Below, one piece after another: positions 52,704-61,251 of a stretch of 64,000 bases of DNA. Source of the stretch: Megalobrama amblycephala (Eukaryota > Chordata > Actinopteri > Cypriniformes > Xenocyprididae). Location: contig NC_063061.1 in the NCBI RefSeq assembly GCF_018812025.1, forward strand, positions 34,928,493 through 34,992,492, given 5' to 3'. The position numbers and the translations under genes are program-made. How positions within the stretch are numbered: position 1 is the first letter of the stretch; each line of letters begins with the position of its first letter. The notes beneath the pieces are model-generated. The model did not search any database, had not been told where the DNA came from, and saw only the letters and a program-made list of their open reading frames with translations.

Positions 52704-54577
52704 GGTCCTTCTCGGTGCCCTCAGGGGACCGTTCTGTCAACCCTGCCACCAAGTGTGAGTCAGGGCGCAGCGGTTTCCACCGATCCTCCGAGGAGGTTCG
52801 GCCAGCACGTGATTCGCCTGTCTGCCGGTGCGCCGCGTCAGATGGATGAGAGACTGGTTCCTTTAGTAGAATATTTGGAAGAGTGGAAAAATCTCCCGAA
52901 TGTTTCGAAGTGGGTGCTGCTCATGATAGAACAGGGCTACAGAATTCAGTTCGGTTCACGACCGCCCAAGTTCAATGGGGTGCTTCCTACGGTGGTAACC
53001 CCAGAGCAGTCTCTGGTGATGGAGCAAGAAGTAACGACGCTTTTGCAAAAAGGGGCTATAGAAAGGGTTTCCCCTCCCAGCAAAATGTCGGACTTTTACA
53101 GCCGCTACTTCATTGTTCCGAAGAAGGATGGAGGGTTGCGTCCGATCATAGATTTACGTGTGTTAAATCGATCTGTAAGGAAATTGAAGTTCAAAATGCT
53201 TACACTCAGACAGATCATCCCTCAGATCAGGTCCGAGGACTGGTTTGTAGCGATAGATCTGAAAGACGCATACTTTCATGTATCCATCCATCCTTCACAC
53301 AGGAAGTTCCTCAGGTTTGCTTTCGGGGGCGAAGCTTACCAATACAGGGTTCTTCCGTTCGGCCTATCCCTCTCACCCCGCACGTTCACGAAGTGCGTGG
53401 ATGCAGCGCTGGCTCCGCTGAGACTCCAGGGCATCCGCGTGCTGAACTATATCGACGATTGGTTGATACTAGCTCAAACAGAACGATTGGCAGTTCAACA
53501 TCGAGATGTTGTTCTGTTGCACATGAAGAGGCTTGGGCTGAGGCTCAACGCCAAAAAGAGTGTGCTGGTCCCGAGTCAGGTTGCAAACTACTTAGGTGTA
53601 ATCTGGGATTCCACCACGATGCAGGCGCAGTTGTCCCCTGCTCGTGTGAGTTCCATTCTCGGGGCCGTGAAAGGGGTGAAGTTAGGCCAGTCACTCACTG
53701 TAAAACAGTTTTCAGAGACTGTTGGGTCTGATGGCAGCTGCGTCCAACGTTATTACTTTTGGTCTCCTGCACATGAGACCCTTACAGTGGTGGCTCAGGA
53801 CCAAGGGGTTTTCCCCGAGGGGAAATCCTTTTCGCATGATCAAAGTCACGCGGCGATGCCTTCGTGCTCTGGTCATGTGGAGAAAGCCTTGGTTCCTAAC
53901 CCAGGGACCCGTGCTGGGGACTTCTGGTCGTCGTGTAATGCTTACGACAGATGCTTCCCTCACGGGCTGGGGAGCAGTCATGAGTGGCCGCTCAGCTCGG
54001 GGTCTGTGGGAGGACCATCAGCGCTCCTGGCACATAAATCGGCTGGAGATGATGGCAGTGTTCCTTGCTCTCGCTGAGAACAGCTTACATCCCCGGGCGG
54101 TTGAATGTGGGAGCGGTCGCCCTGTCGAGGCAGGGCGCAAGACCGGGGGAATGGAAACTCCACACCGAGGTGATGGAGTTGATATGGAAAACTTTCGGTC
54201 GAGCTCAAGTCGATCTATTTGCCACAGAGGAGTCAGCTCAGTGCCCTCTGTGGTACTCACTTCAGCACCCAGCACCTCTAGGGCTGGATGCCATGCTACA
54301 GACGTGGCCGAGGCTGCGTCTGTATGCGTTCCCCCCAGTCTCAATGCTCCAGGGAGTTCTGGAGAAGGTTCGCCAGGAGAAGGTCGACCTAATATTGGTG
54401 GCCCCTTACTGGCCGACCAGAATATGGTTTTCGGACATAATGTCTCTACTTCACGGCTCTCCCTTAGAGCTTCCTCTCAGGCAGGATCTCCTGTCTCAAG
54501 CGGGCGGCACGATTCTCCATCCCCGCCCAGAAATGTGGAAACTGTGGGCCTGGCCCCTGAGGGGGCAAGGCTCATAG
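52704..54577 (+). pseudogene. DIRS-B reverse transcriptase and RNase H, frameshifted
   Basis: The reverse transcriptase reads well to about 53720: VPKKDGGLRPIIDLRVLN, DWFVAIDLKDAYFHVSIHPS, LPFGLSLSPRTFTKC, NYIDDWLILAQT. A shift at about 53722 moves the RNase H start (MLTTDASLTGWGAVM, NRLEMMAVFLALA) to another frame. A deletion of about 57 codons then removes the central RNase H part, including its third acidic residue. After another shift the frame at 54065-54577 has YIPGRLNVGAVALSRQGA and VDLILVAPYWPTRIWFSDI. The catalytic YIDD is kept but the protein as a whole is dead. An ATG at 52683 inside the LTR is not the true start. Confidence 0.87.
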
Positions 54578-54593
54578 GAACTGGTCTCTCAAC

Positions 54594-55607
54594 CGAGGTT
54601 GTGGAGACCATCCTTCACTCCAGAGCTCCCTCCACGAGGAAGTTGTACTTATATAAATGGAAATTGTTCTCTGTGTTGTGTGAACAGCATAATTTGGACC
54701 CGGTCCATTCTTCTGTCTTTGACGTGCTTCAGTTCCTTCAGGAAAAGTTCTCGGAAGGTTTAACCCCTTCCACGCTGAAAGTATATGTGGCCGCTATTTC
54801 GGCTCATCATATCCCTGTAGGGGGCTCCTCGCTGGGTCGAGACCCCTAGTAGTACGCTTTCTCCGTGGTGCACTCAGGTTGAGACCTGTGGTGCGCACAA
54901 AGACCCCGACCTGGGACCTCACTATTGTGCTCCAAGGGCTGGCTGAGGCTCCCTTCGAGCCAATAGAGGAGGTGTCAGACAAGTTCTTGACACTTAAAAC
55001 TATCTTTCTCTTGGCCATCTCTTCTTTGAAGAGAACTGGTGATTTACAAGCGCTGTCAGTCGCTCCATCTTGTCTTGAGTTTGCGCCTGGTATGGTGAAA
55101 GCCTTTCTGCATACCAGGCCGGGCTATGTTCCAAAAGTTCCGACGAGGGTCCCAGGCCCCATTGTACTTGAGGCTTTCTGCCCGCCTCCTTTCGCAAATT
55201 TGGATCAGGAAAGGAAGAATCTGATTTGCCCTGTAAGAGCATTAGATGCGTATGTTCACAGAGCTGCCCTGTGGAGAAAAACAGAACAATTGTTTGTATG
55301 TTATGGGTCCCCTAAGAAGGGGGGCCCAGCATCTAAACAGCGGATGAGCAAGTGGGTGGTCGAGGCCATCTCACTTGCGTATGAGACGGTGGGGCGCCCG
55401 TGTCCTTTGATGGTGCGGGCTCACTCCACGAGAGGTATGGCCACGTCCAGAGCTCTCCTATCTGGTGTCTCTATGGACGACATTTGTGGTGCGGCTGGAT
55501 GGTCATCCCAGCACACCTTTATCAGATTTTACAATCTTCACCTTAACATCACTCCGGGGGCCAGGGTGCTACAAGATAGCAGCCAGGCACTCGGAGAGAC
55601 GGCGTAG
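54594..55607 (+). pseudogene. DIRS-B tyrosine recombinase, one frameshift
   Basis: The N-terminal part (APSTRKLYLYKWKLFSVLCE; EGLTPSTLKVYVAAISAHH) ends at 54849 in one frame. The catalytic part (54879-55607) is open in another: SSLKRTGDLQALSVAPSC with the first Arg, VRAHSTRGMATSRALL (HxxR box), GWSSQHTFIRFYNL with the nucleophile Tyr. A CTAGTAG stop lies at the junction. Similar to the DIRS-A enzyme in every motif but diverged in between. Confidence 0.87.
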
Positions 55608-55615
55608 TTGGGATT

Positions 55616-55740
55616 GCGTTCCCATCACGTCATCCGACGTAGCGTCGATAGTTCCCACGAAAGGGAACATCTCGGGTTACGAGTGTAACCCTTGTTCCCT
55701 GAGTAAGGGAACGAGACGCTACGTCACGTGGCCGTATCTC
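55616..55740. promoter_or_regulatory. DIRS-B internal complementary region
   Basis: GTTCCCATCACGTCATCCGA ... CACGAAAGGG mirrors the left terminus. The adjoining CTCGGGTTACGAGTGTAACC ... GGGAACGAGACGCTACG mirrors the right terminus. The arrangement is the same as in DIRS-A. Confidence 0.88.
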
Positions 55741-55779
55741 CTGCATACCTGGTGCGCTTGCTTCAGACATTTTACAGAA

Positions 55780-55970
55780 GCTTTGTGTTCAGGTGTGCTT
55801 TATAGCTTCCTGATCCGTGACGTCACCCGCCTCTGACGTCACGTCTTTTCATTGGTTGGATACAGAGGTGCTTCACGAACACAAAATACAGAGGGTTCCC
55901 ATCACGTCATCCGACGTAGCGTCTCGTTCCCTTACTCAGGGAACAAGGTTTACACTCGTAACCCGAGACA
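55780..55970 (-). repeat. DIRS-B inverted terminal repeat, right
   Basis: GCTTTGTGTTCAGGTGTGCT ... ACACTCGTAACCCGAGACA. The outer 40 bases have no match in the left repeat but do match the internal complementary region. Confidence 0.88.
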
Positions 55971-56389
55971 TTTTCTCATTTCAGTCGCCATTTTGAATAC
56001 AAATTTTTGCAAATACAATTTTGCATACACTTATCTAGTGTTTTAATGGATTTGTTGTTTGTTAAATTGTATTCCACCAAATGCACTTTGAGAGTGTTGA
56101 AGTTTTGAAACGTTGAATGTTTTTCAGAAGTTAAAGGATTTAAAGACAAATTATTGCAGTAACAGTTAATTCAGTTAATTCAGTTTTTAACAGTTTATTC
56201 ACCGATCCACAGTGCACACTGCCTGTGTATCATTTGCTGTCGGCACAGATATCCCCTAGGTCTGAGGCCGGTAACACTTACATTTAAATTTTATATTTGC
56301 ATTTCTGATGTGTGATGTGTAGCTGATGAATTGATGCACATATATTCTAGCAGCTGTGAAGTCAGTCTACAAAAGCACAGAGATTTATA
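55971..56389. other. Host spacer resuming duplication copy B
   Basis: TTTTCTCATTTCAGTCGCCA continues exactly where copy A (about 27779) continues. No gene seen. Confidence 0.6.
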
Positions 56390-56422
56390 CACATCCAGAG
56401 AGACTGGACGTTCACTCTTCAG
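56390..56422 (+). promoter_or_regulatory. TATA-like box and non-coding exon 1 of receptor gene 8
   Basis: ATTTATACACATCCAGAGAG, then ACTGGACGTTCACTCTTCAG, with donor GT at 56423-56424. Acceptor TTCACCACAG with AG at 57479-57480. The same as gene 5 apart from single bases. Confidence 0.6.
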
Positions 56423-56529
56423 GTGACAAACTCCTCTTAAACTCGATATTTTCTGCATGAACCTAGCTTATAAGAGTAAACACTTGTTGTTGTTAATTGA
56501 ATATCACACTTTTATTTTCATTGGACTCC

Positions 56530-56780
56530 AAGGCCTGGTTTCACAGGCAGGGCTTAGATTAAGCCAGGATTAGGCCTTAATTCAATTAAGACATTTAAGA
56601 AGCTTTTGTAAGCATGCCTTAGGGGAAAAAACAAAACAAAAACTGGTGTGCATCTTGAGACCAAACAATGGCACTGAGATATTTTAAGACATGTCAGTGC
56701 AAGTTGCTTTCAGTTAAAACAGCTCAAATATGCATTTTAGTCTGGAACTTGCCTTAAGCCTTGTCTTTGAAACCAGAGTC
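56530..56780. mobile_element. MITE-like repeat, copy B
   Basis: Same element and position as 28340-28590 in copy A, so it predates the duplication. Confidence 0.6.
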
Positions 56781-57522
56781 AGATGTATAGAATGTATTGT
56801 ACCTTCAGATCATACTTTTGTTAATTTATTTTTAATTGTTTCAGTCACAATCTGAATTATGTTAATTTTACATTTTAAAATGGTAAAACAATGAATGTAA
56901 TGGATCTTTTTCCTGAGACTGACCCTTTGCTAAACAGCCCATAAACTTAATTCAATTTGTTTTGAGCATTCTGTGTGAATTCTATGCATGACTAAGACAT
57001 GAGATGAGTACCAAGCTGAGTATTGCAGTCTTTAAAAGGTGTATTTGAAAGAACTTTAGTCCTTCAGTTACAGTATTCTGTTCTGTTAAATAAGGGATGC
57101 TTTGCAAAATTCAGTATTTTTATGCAGATCAATTTCATTCATGCAATGCTTTATGGTCTATGTATTTCCTTCATTATATTCACACGATCCTCTGAGGATC
57201 CATAAATTGTAGAAGTCCTATTTTTCTAAGTGAGTTCAAGTTAATTTATGAATTAATGTATTTTGTTTGTATATTACAATTCATAACCAATTATGATTGA
57301 ACATTATTAAATTATTGAATTCTAAAAAACTGAATTCTTAAACTTTACCAAACATCACTGTCTACAAGTTGATATAATATGTTTTATATAACGCTTACAA
57401 CGTCAGCCACACAGTTATTGATATGATTAGCCTACTAGCTTATAAATAAAACAACATTAAAAATTTGATTTTCACCACAGGGGGTCTTTAACATTTTGGA
57501 CTGAGAGATAAACAAGGAGAAG

Positions 57523-58359
57523 ATGAGAAACTCTGCAGTGAACTTCACATCTGAAGCATCTACAAATTCAACATATAATTTAACACACCTGGACATTTGT
57601 GTTTACAGCATCAGTGTCTTGTTTGGTCTTCCTACACACTCTTATGTGATCTGGCTCATCATCACAGGAACAGGAAATGGAGTTACATCAGAGTTTTTCA
57701 ACCTCAATCTGTCTTTTTGTGAGATTGGTATCTGTCTGAACTCTTTGTTGACTATAATTTATTTCTATCCTCGGTTTTCACATCTTGCAATACCAGCAGA
57801 TTTTTTATTAGGACTATTCGTCACCGGTCGCCCTGTGTTTCAGTGTCTGATCTCTGTTGAGCGTTACCTGGCAGTGGTTCATCCTGTAACCTTTCTGAAA
57901 TACAAACCTCTTAGATATAAAATGATCTGCTGCACTGCGGCCTGGATAATCACTCTTGGATCCTGTTTGTGTGGCATGTTTAATACAAACCAACCTGATT
58001 TTAATATTTACATATACTTTTACTCGATTCAGTTCATTGTCTTCTTCTCCATCCAGTTGTTTTGTCTTGTGGCTGTTCTCAGAGCTCTGAAGCAGTCCGG
58101 ACCAGGAGAGAGAGGGAGAGTGAGAGTAGAGGAAAATCACATGAAGAGAAGAGCATTTTGTCTCATTCTAATAACTTCTGTTGCCATGTCTGTTATATAT
58201 ATGCCATTTATTATCTCAGGATTCTATTTCATTCTTTCACATCTGTTTATTGTGGACATTTTTTCTTTTGGTTTGTTTTGTTTTATTCTGGCTGGTTTTG
58301 TTCAGCCTGTTCTTTATCTTCACCGGGCTGGAAAACTTCCCTGCCTTTGTCCTTTATAA
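57523..58359 (+). CDS. Receptor gene 8: rhodopsin-class 7TM receptor
   Basis: The predicted receptor of 278 residues is intact. It is nearly identical to gene 5 over the N-terminus, TM1-TM4, third loop and TM6-TM7. Its TM4-TM5 loop is different: CGMFNTNQPDFNIYIYFYSI, two residues longer, with a possible extra polar ligand-facing patch. The loop after TM2 also differs (IYFYPRFSHLAIPADF). Family hallmarks are kept: NLSFCEIG in TM2, SVERYLAVVHPVTF after TM3, GFVQPVLYLHRAGK in TM7. The start ATG follows AAACAAGGAGAAG. Together with gene 5 it is the best pair for asking whether the receptor's outside evolves faster than its DNA surroundings. Confidence 0.88.
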   Translation: MRNSAVNFTSEASTNSTYNLTHLDICVYSISVLFGLPTHSYVIWLIITGTGNGVTSEFFNLNLSFCEIGICLNSLLTIIYFYPRFSHLAIPADFLLGLFVTGRPVFQCLISVERYLAVVHPVTFLKYKPLRYKMICCTAAWIITLGSCLCGMFNTNQPDFNIYIYFYSIQFIVFFSIQLFCLVAVLRALKQSGPGERGRVRVEENHMKRRAFCLILITSVAMSVIYMPFIISGFYFILSHLFIVDIFSFGLFCFILAGFVQPVLYLHRAGKLPCLCPL

Positions 58360-58669
58360 AACATCCAGTTCATTTAATTTTACTAAGTGCATTTACTGGA
58401 CATTTTAGTTATATTTTATTTGAAGCTGTCTTTGTTACACTGTAATTATACATTTAAATACGGAGTAATATTAAGTAACTACATGTACTTAGGATTTGGT
58501 TTGGTTTAAGGTTAGTTGCATGCAATTATGCATAATTTATAGTTATTACTAACTGCATGTAACATTTGTAACAATGACACAGTAAAATAAAGTGTTACCA
58601 ACATTTATTTTTTTTCAGTAGCTTCAGTTGAAAGTTATTTTATTCATTTTATTTATTTATTTACTTATA
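58360..58669. other. 3' flank of gene 8
   Basis: Near-identical to 30160-30468, with small indels such as GGACATTTT near 58399. No gene. Confidence 0.5.
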
Positions 58670-59682
58670 CGGTGCATCATGAAAGTATTCACAGTGCTTC
58701 ACTTTTTGCACATTTTATGTTACAGCCTTATTCCAAAAGGGATTAAATTAATTATTTTCCTCAAAATTCTACAACTAATACCCCTTAATGACTTGAAAGA
58801 AGTTTGTTTGAAATCTTTGCAAATTTATTAAAAATAAAAAATGAAAAATAAGTATTCACAGCCTTTGCCATGATAGGCCAGACAGAAGCCATTCCTCAGT
58901 CAAAAGGATCATGAGATCAACAAAGATTGAACGATTTGGCCTAAATAGCAAGTGTCATGTCTGGAGGACACCAGGCACCGCTCATCACCTGGCCAATACC
59001 ATCCCTGGTGGTGGCAGCATCGTGCTGTGGGGATGTTTTTCAGCGACAGGAACTAGGAGACTAGTCAGGATTGAGGGAAAGATGAATTCAGCAATGCACA
59101 GAGACATCCTTGATGAAAACTTGCTCCAGAGCGCTCTGGACCTCAGACTGGGACGAAGGGTTCATCTTCCAACAGGACAACCACTCTAAGCACACAGCCA
59201 AGATAACAAAGGAACGGATACGGGACAACTCTGTGAATGTCCTTGAGTGGCCCAGCCAGAGCCCAGATTTAAACCCGATTGAACATCTCTGGAGAGATCT
59301 GAAAATGGCCAACGTTCCCCATCCAACCTGATGGAGCTTGAGAGGTCCTGCAAAGAAGAATGGGAGAAGCAGCCCAAAAATAGGTGTGCCAAGCTTGTAG
59401 CATCATACTCAGAAAGACTTGAAGTCTTTGTGCCAAAAGGTGCTTCAACAAAGTATTGAAGGCTGTGAATTATGTACATTTGATTTTATTTCATTTTTTT
59501 ATTTTAATAAATTTGCAAAGATTTCAAACAAACTTCTTTCACGTTGTCATTATGGGGTATTGTTTGTAAAATTTTTAATTTAATTTAAGGAAAATTATTA
59601 ATTTAATCCCTTTTGGATTAAGGCTGAAACAAAGCAAAATGTGGAAAAAGTGAAACGCTGTGAACACATTCCAGATGCAATG
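58670..59682 (+). mobile_element. Tc1/mariner transposon, copy B, internally deleted
   Basis: Same termini and same TA site as 30469-31977 (TA at 58668-58669 and 59683-59684). A deletion of about 500 bases joins TTTGCCATG to ATAGGCCAGACAG, removing the DNA-binding half of the transposase gene. Confidence 0.92.
58911..59331 (+). pseudogene. Tc1 transposase C-terminal remnant
   Basis: Contains [19 protein letters not shown] and, in a second frame, [14 protein letters not shown] with [15 protein letters not shown]. It lacks the N-terminal DNA-binding domain. The frameshift at about 59125 is shared with copy A, so the transposase was already dead before the segment duplicated. Confidence 0.88.
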
Positions 59683-59684
59683 TA

Positions 59685-60191
59685 ATTTCAAATTTTTTGA
59701 AACATGCTAATTTAATGTTTTTTTGTTTTGTTTTTGTTTTAAGGGAGATCCTCCACCTCACTTATTTACTTGATTGAAAACAATCCTTGACTGTCTTATT
59801 CTACATCCAAATTAACACTATTTGTGTGTTTATTTGATAAAGTTTATATGTTTACCAATTCAAGGATCATCACAGAGAATATTGACCTGAAGTCCCATCA
59901 CACACATATACTGTACAGTATATATCTTTCATTTTACAAATGCTAGATATATACTGTACATTTGCATAGCAGTTGTTAAATGTGTTGCACCTGCAGGCCT
60001 GTTTTTTTTTTTCTCTTTCTTTTATAAAGGCTGCGTAAGAAGATGTTTTACACCTATCAAACTAAGATTAAATAATAATTATTTTGTGTGAGCCTTAGTA
60101 GTAAAGTTAAAGACAGATAAACTTAGAGGTAGATACATTTTTAAATGTTCTTTATTGGCATCTATGTTTTCATGAAGGTTCTTTAACAGTC
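59685..60191. other. End of duplication copy B
   Basis: Continues the match to 31980-32500 (CATATACTGTACAGTATATA; GGCTGCGTAAGAAG). It ends at TTCTTTAACA, where copy A reads on into TTCACAGAATC and this copy enters the LTR. Confidence 0.6.
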
Positions 60192-60224
60192 TGTGACAGA
60201 GTGACCTGTCCCTGTTGGTTAGCG

Positions 60225-60226
<2 letters not shown>

Positions 60227-60294
<68 letters not shown>
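60227..60294. repeat. (AC)n microsatellite
   Basis: About 34 CA units. Frames of Thr-His or Cys-Val repeats across it are artefacts. Confidence 0.95.
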
Positions 60295-60296
<2 letters not shown>

Positions 60297-60756
60297 AGCC
60301 CAACTTACCTCATCCTCCGTTCTCTGCTGAGGCGTTGTGGGTGCACACGCACGCCATTAGCACGCTGGTCGTCATACACGCAAACATATCCACTCCATTT
60401 CCATCCCCGTCAGAATCCACGCTGCGCATAACAACATGCATACATACCTGAGTTGTTTTTCGTTTTGTTTCTATGTTTTGTCATGTTATCGTGTTAATAC
60501 ATACCTGTGTTCCGTGTTTGTCAGCGTCTGTGTTGCCGGTCTTTCGCGTTGCTTCTCCACCATCAGTCGGCCGAACCTATTATTATGTGTTTATTATTAT
60601 TTAGCGTATTTTTTTTGTTTATATATATTTCGTTATTTTATGTGTGTAAATATTTATGTAATGTTGCAATATACTCACCTGAATACCTACCCACTCATGT
60701 TGATGATGGTTTTAACAAAATGGGTGGGGCTTGGACTATAAAGAGGAGCCCCAAAT

Positions 60757-60780
60757 AAGAAAAGGTTGTCACACCCATGC
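60757..60780. mobile_element. Left end and target site of a small retroposon in the LTR
   Basis: AAGAAAAGGTTGTCA occurs at 60757-60771 and again at 60766-60780 plus 100 (60866-60880). It brackets an insert (60772-60865) that contains TAGGTGGCGGTAATACTCC and ends in (GAA)n. A 15-base target duplication and simple-repeat tail indicate a truncated non-LTR retroposon or SINE. Confidence 0.6.
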
Positions 60781-60880
60781 AAGTAAATAAGTTATACAGT
60801 AGGTGGCGGTAATACTCCAAAGGAGTGAATGGCCATATAACAAGAAGAAGAAGAAGAAGAAGAAGAAGAAAAGGTTGTCA
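60772..60880 (+). mobile_element. Truncated retroposon with (GAA)n tail, and its right target duplicate
   Basis: The body CACCCATGCAAGTAAATAAG ... GGCCATATAACAAGAAG is followed by about nine GAA/AAG units. The duplicate AAGAAAAGGTTGTCA is at 60866-60880. The tail GGTGGCGGTAATNC...(GAA)n is a pattern I recognise from dispersed fish retroposons, without assigning a family. Confidence 0.65.
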
Positions 60881-61235
60881 GTTAACCTGGCGAGCAAGCG
60901 AGCAAGTGTGGTGCCGTGAGCGATTTATTTGACATTTTGACATTGAGGTAGTTTGCGTGTATATATTTATATATATATACATTTTTCTTTCTTTGTTATT
61001 TTGTGCAGTTTTTTTTTTTCCTATTTGTTTTTTTTGTTTGTTACTTTTGTAAATAGCTTTGGTTGTTTGTCTACTGGGACTGTTTCACCTCTCGAGCACT
61101 GTAAATAAACATCACTTTACACTTACATCTCTGCGAGTATTGCCATATTTTTTTTTGGATTCTTTTTTTTTTTTTTTTTTGGGCAAACCCAGTTTCGCCT
61201 GACAGCGGGCCTGCGAAGACTCGTTGTCCCACATA

Positions 61236-61251
61236 TGGTGTCAGAAGTGGG
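61236..61251 (+). promoter_or_regulatory. Primer binding site, tRNA-Leu type
   Basis: TGGTGTCAGAAGTGGG is complementary to the 3' end of a vertebrate tRNA-Leu (CCCACTTCTGACA plus CCA). The gag ATG follows immediately at 61252. Confidence 0.8.

Larger units (their letters stand above)
47399..55970 (+). mobile_element. DIRS-type tyrosine-recombinase retrotransposon B, with nested retrovirus-like element
   Basis: The empty site in copy A (TATGTTGTTTTCTCATTTCA near 27773) shows that the insertion falls between TGTTGTT and TTTTCTC. Inverted repeats lie at 47399-47561 and 55780-55970, with an internal complementary region at 55616-55740. Coding order on the + strand is a gag fragment, reverse transcriptase/RNase H and recombinase. 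The element is only distantly related to DIRS-A. Without the nested element (48856-52707) it would be about 4.7 kb. It is inactive because of frameshifts and an RNase H deletion. Confidence 0.92.
46874..60190. repeat. Segmental duplication, copy B (gene 8 unit)
   Basis: Matches 27255-32500. It is interrupted by DIRS-B (47399-55970), which is absent from copy A, and ends where the gypsy LTR begins at about 60192. Its Tc1 copy has lost about 500 internal bases. Confidence 0.9.
60192..61233 (+). repeat. 5' LTR of the gypsy element
   Basis: Starts TGTGACAGAGTGACC, where homology to duplication copy A stops, and ends TTGTCCCACA two bases before the primer site. It contains an (AC)n tract, a small nested insertion, ACTATAAAGAGGAG (TATA-like, about 60735) and GTAAATAAACATC (poly(A) signal, about 61102). 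The start is inferred; the 3' LTR is outside the window. Confidence 0.65.

Noticed and set aside
52683..52740. ATG in the 3' LTR as the start of a retroviral pol gene
   Set aside because: The frame enters DIRS-B reverse transcriptase just after the LTR; the motifs are DIRS-type and continue the element interrupted at 48855.
60079..60451. Cys-Val and Thr-His repeat proteins
   Set aside because: Translations of an (AC)n microsatellite.
49285..61251. Possible tRNA genes suggested by tRNA-like strings at 49285 and 61236
   Set aside because: Only 16-base 3' end complements are present, directly after LTRs; they are primer binding sites.
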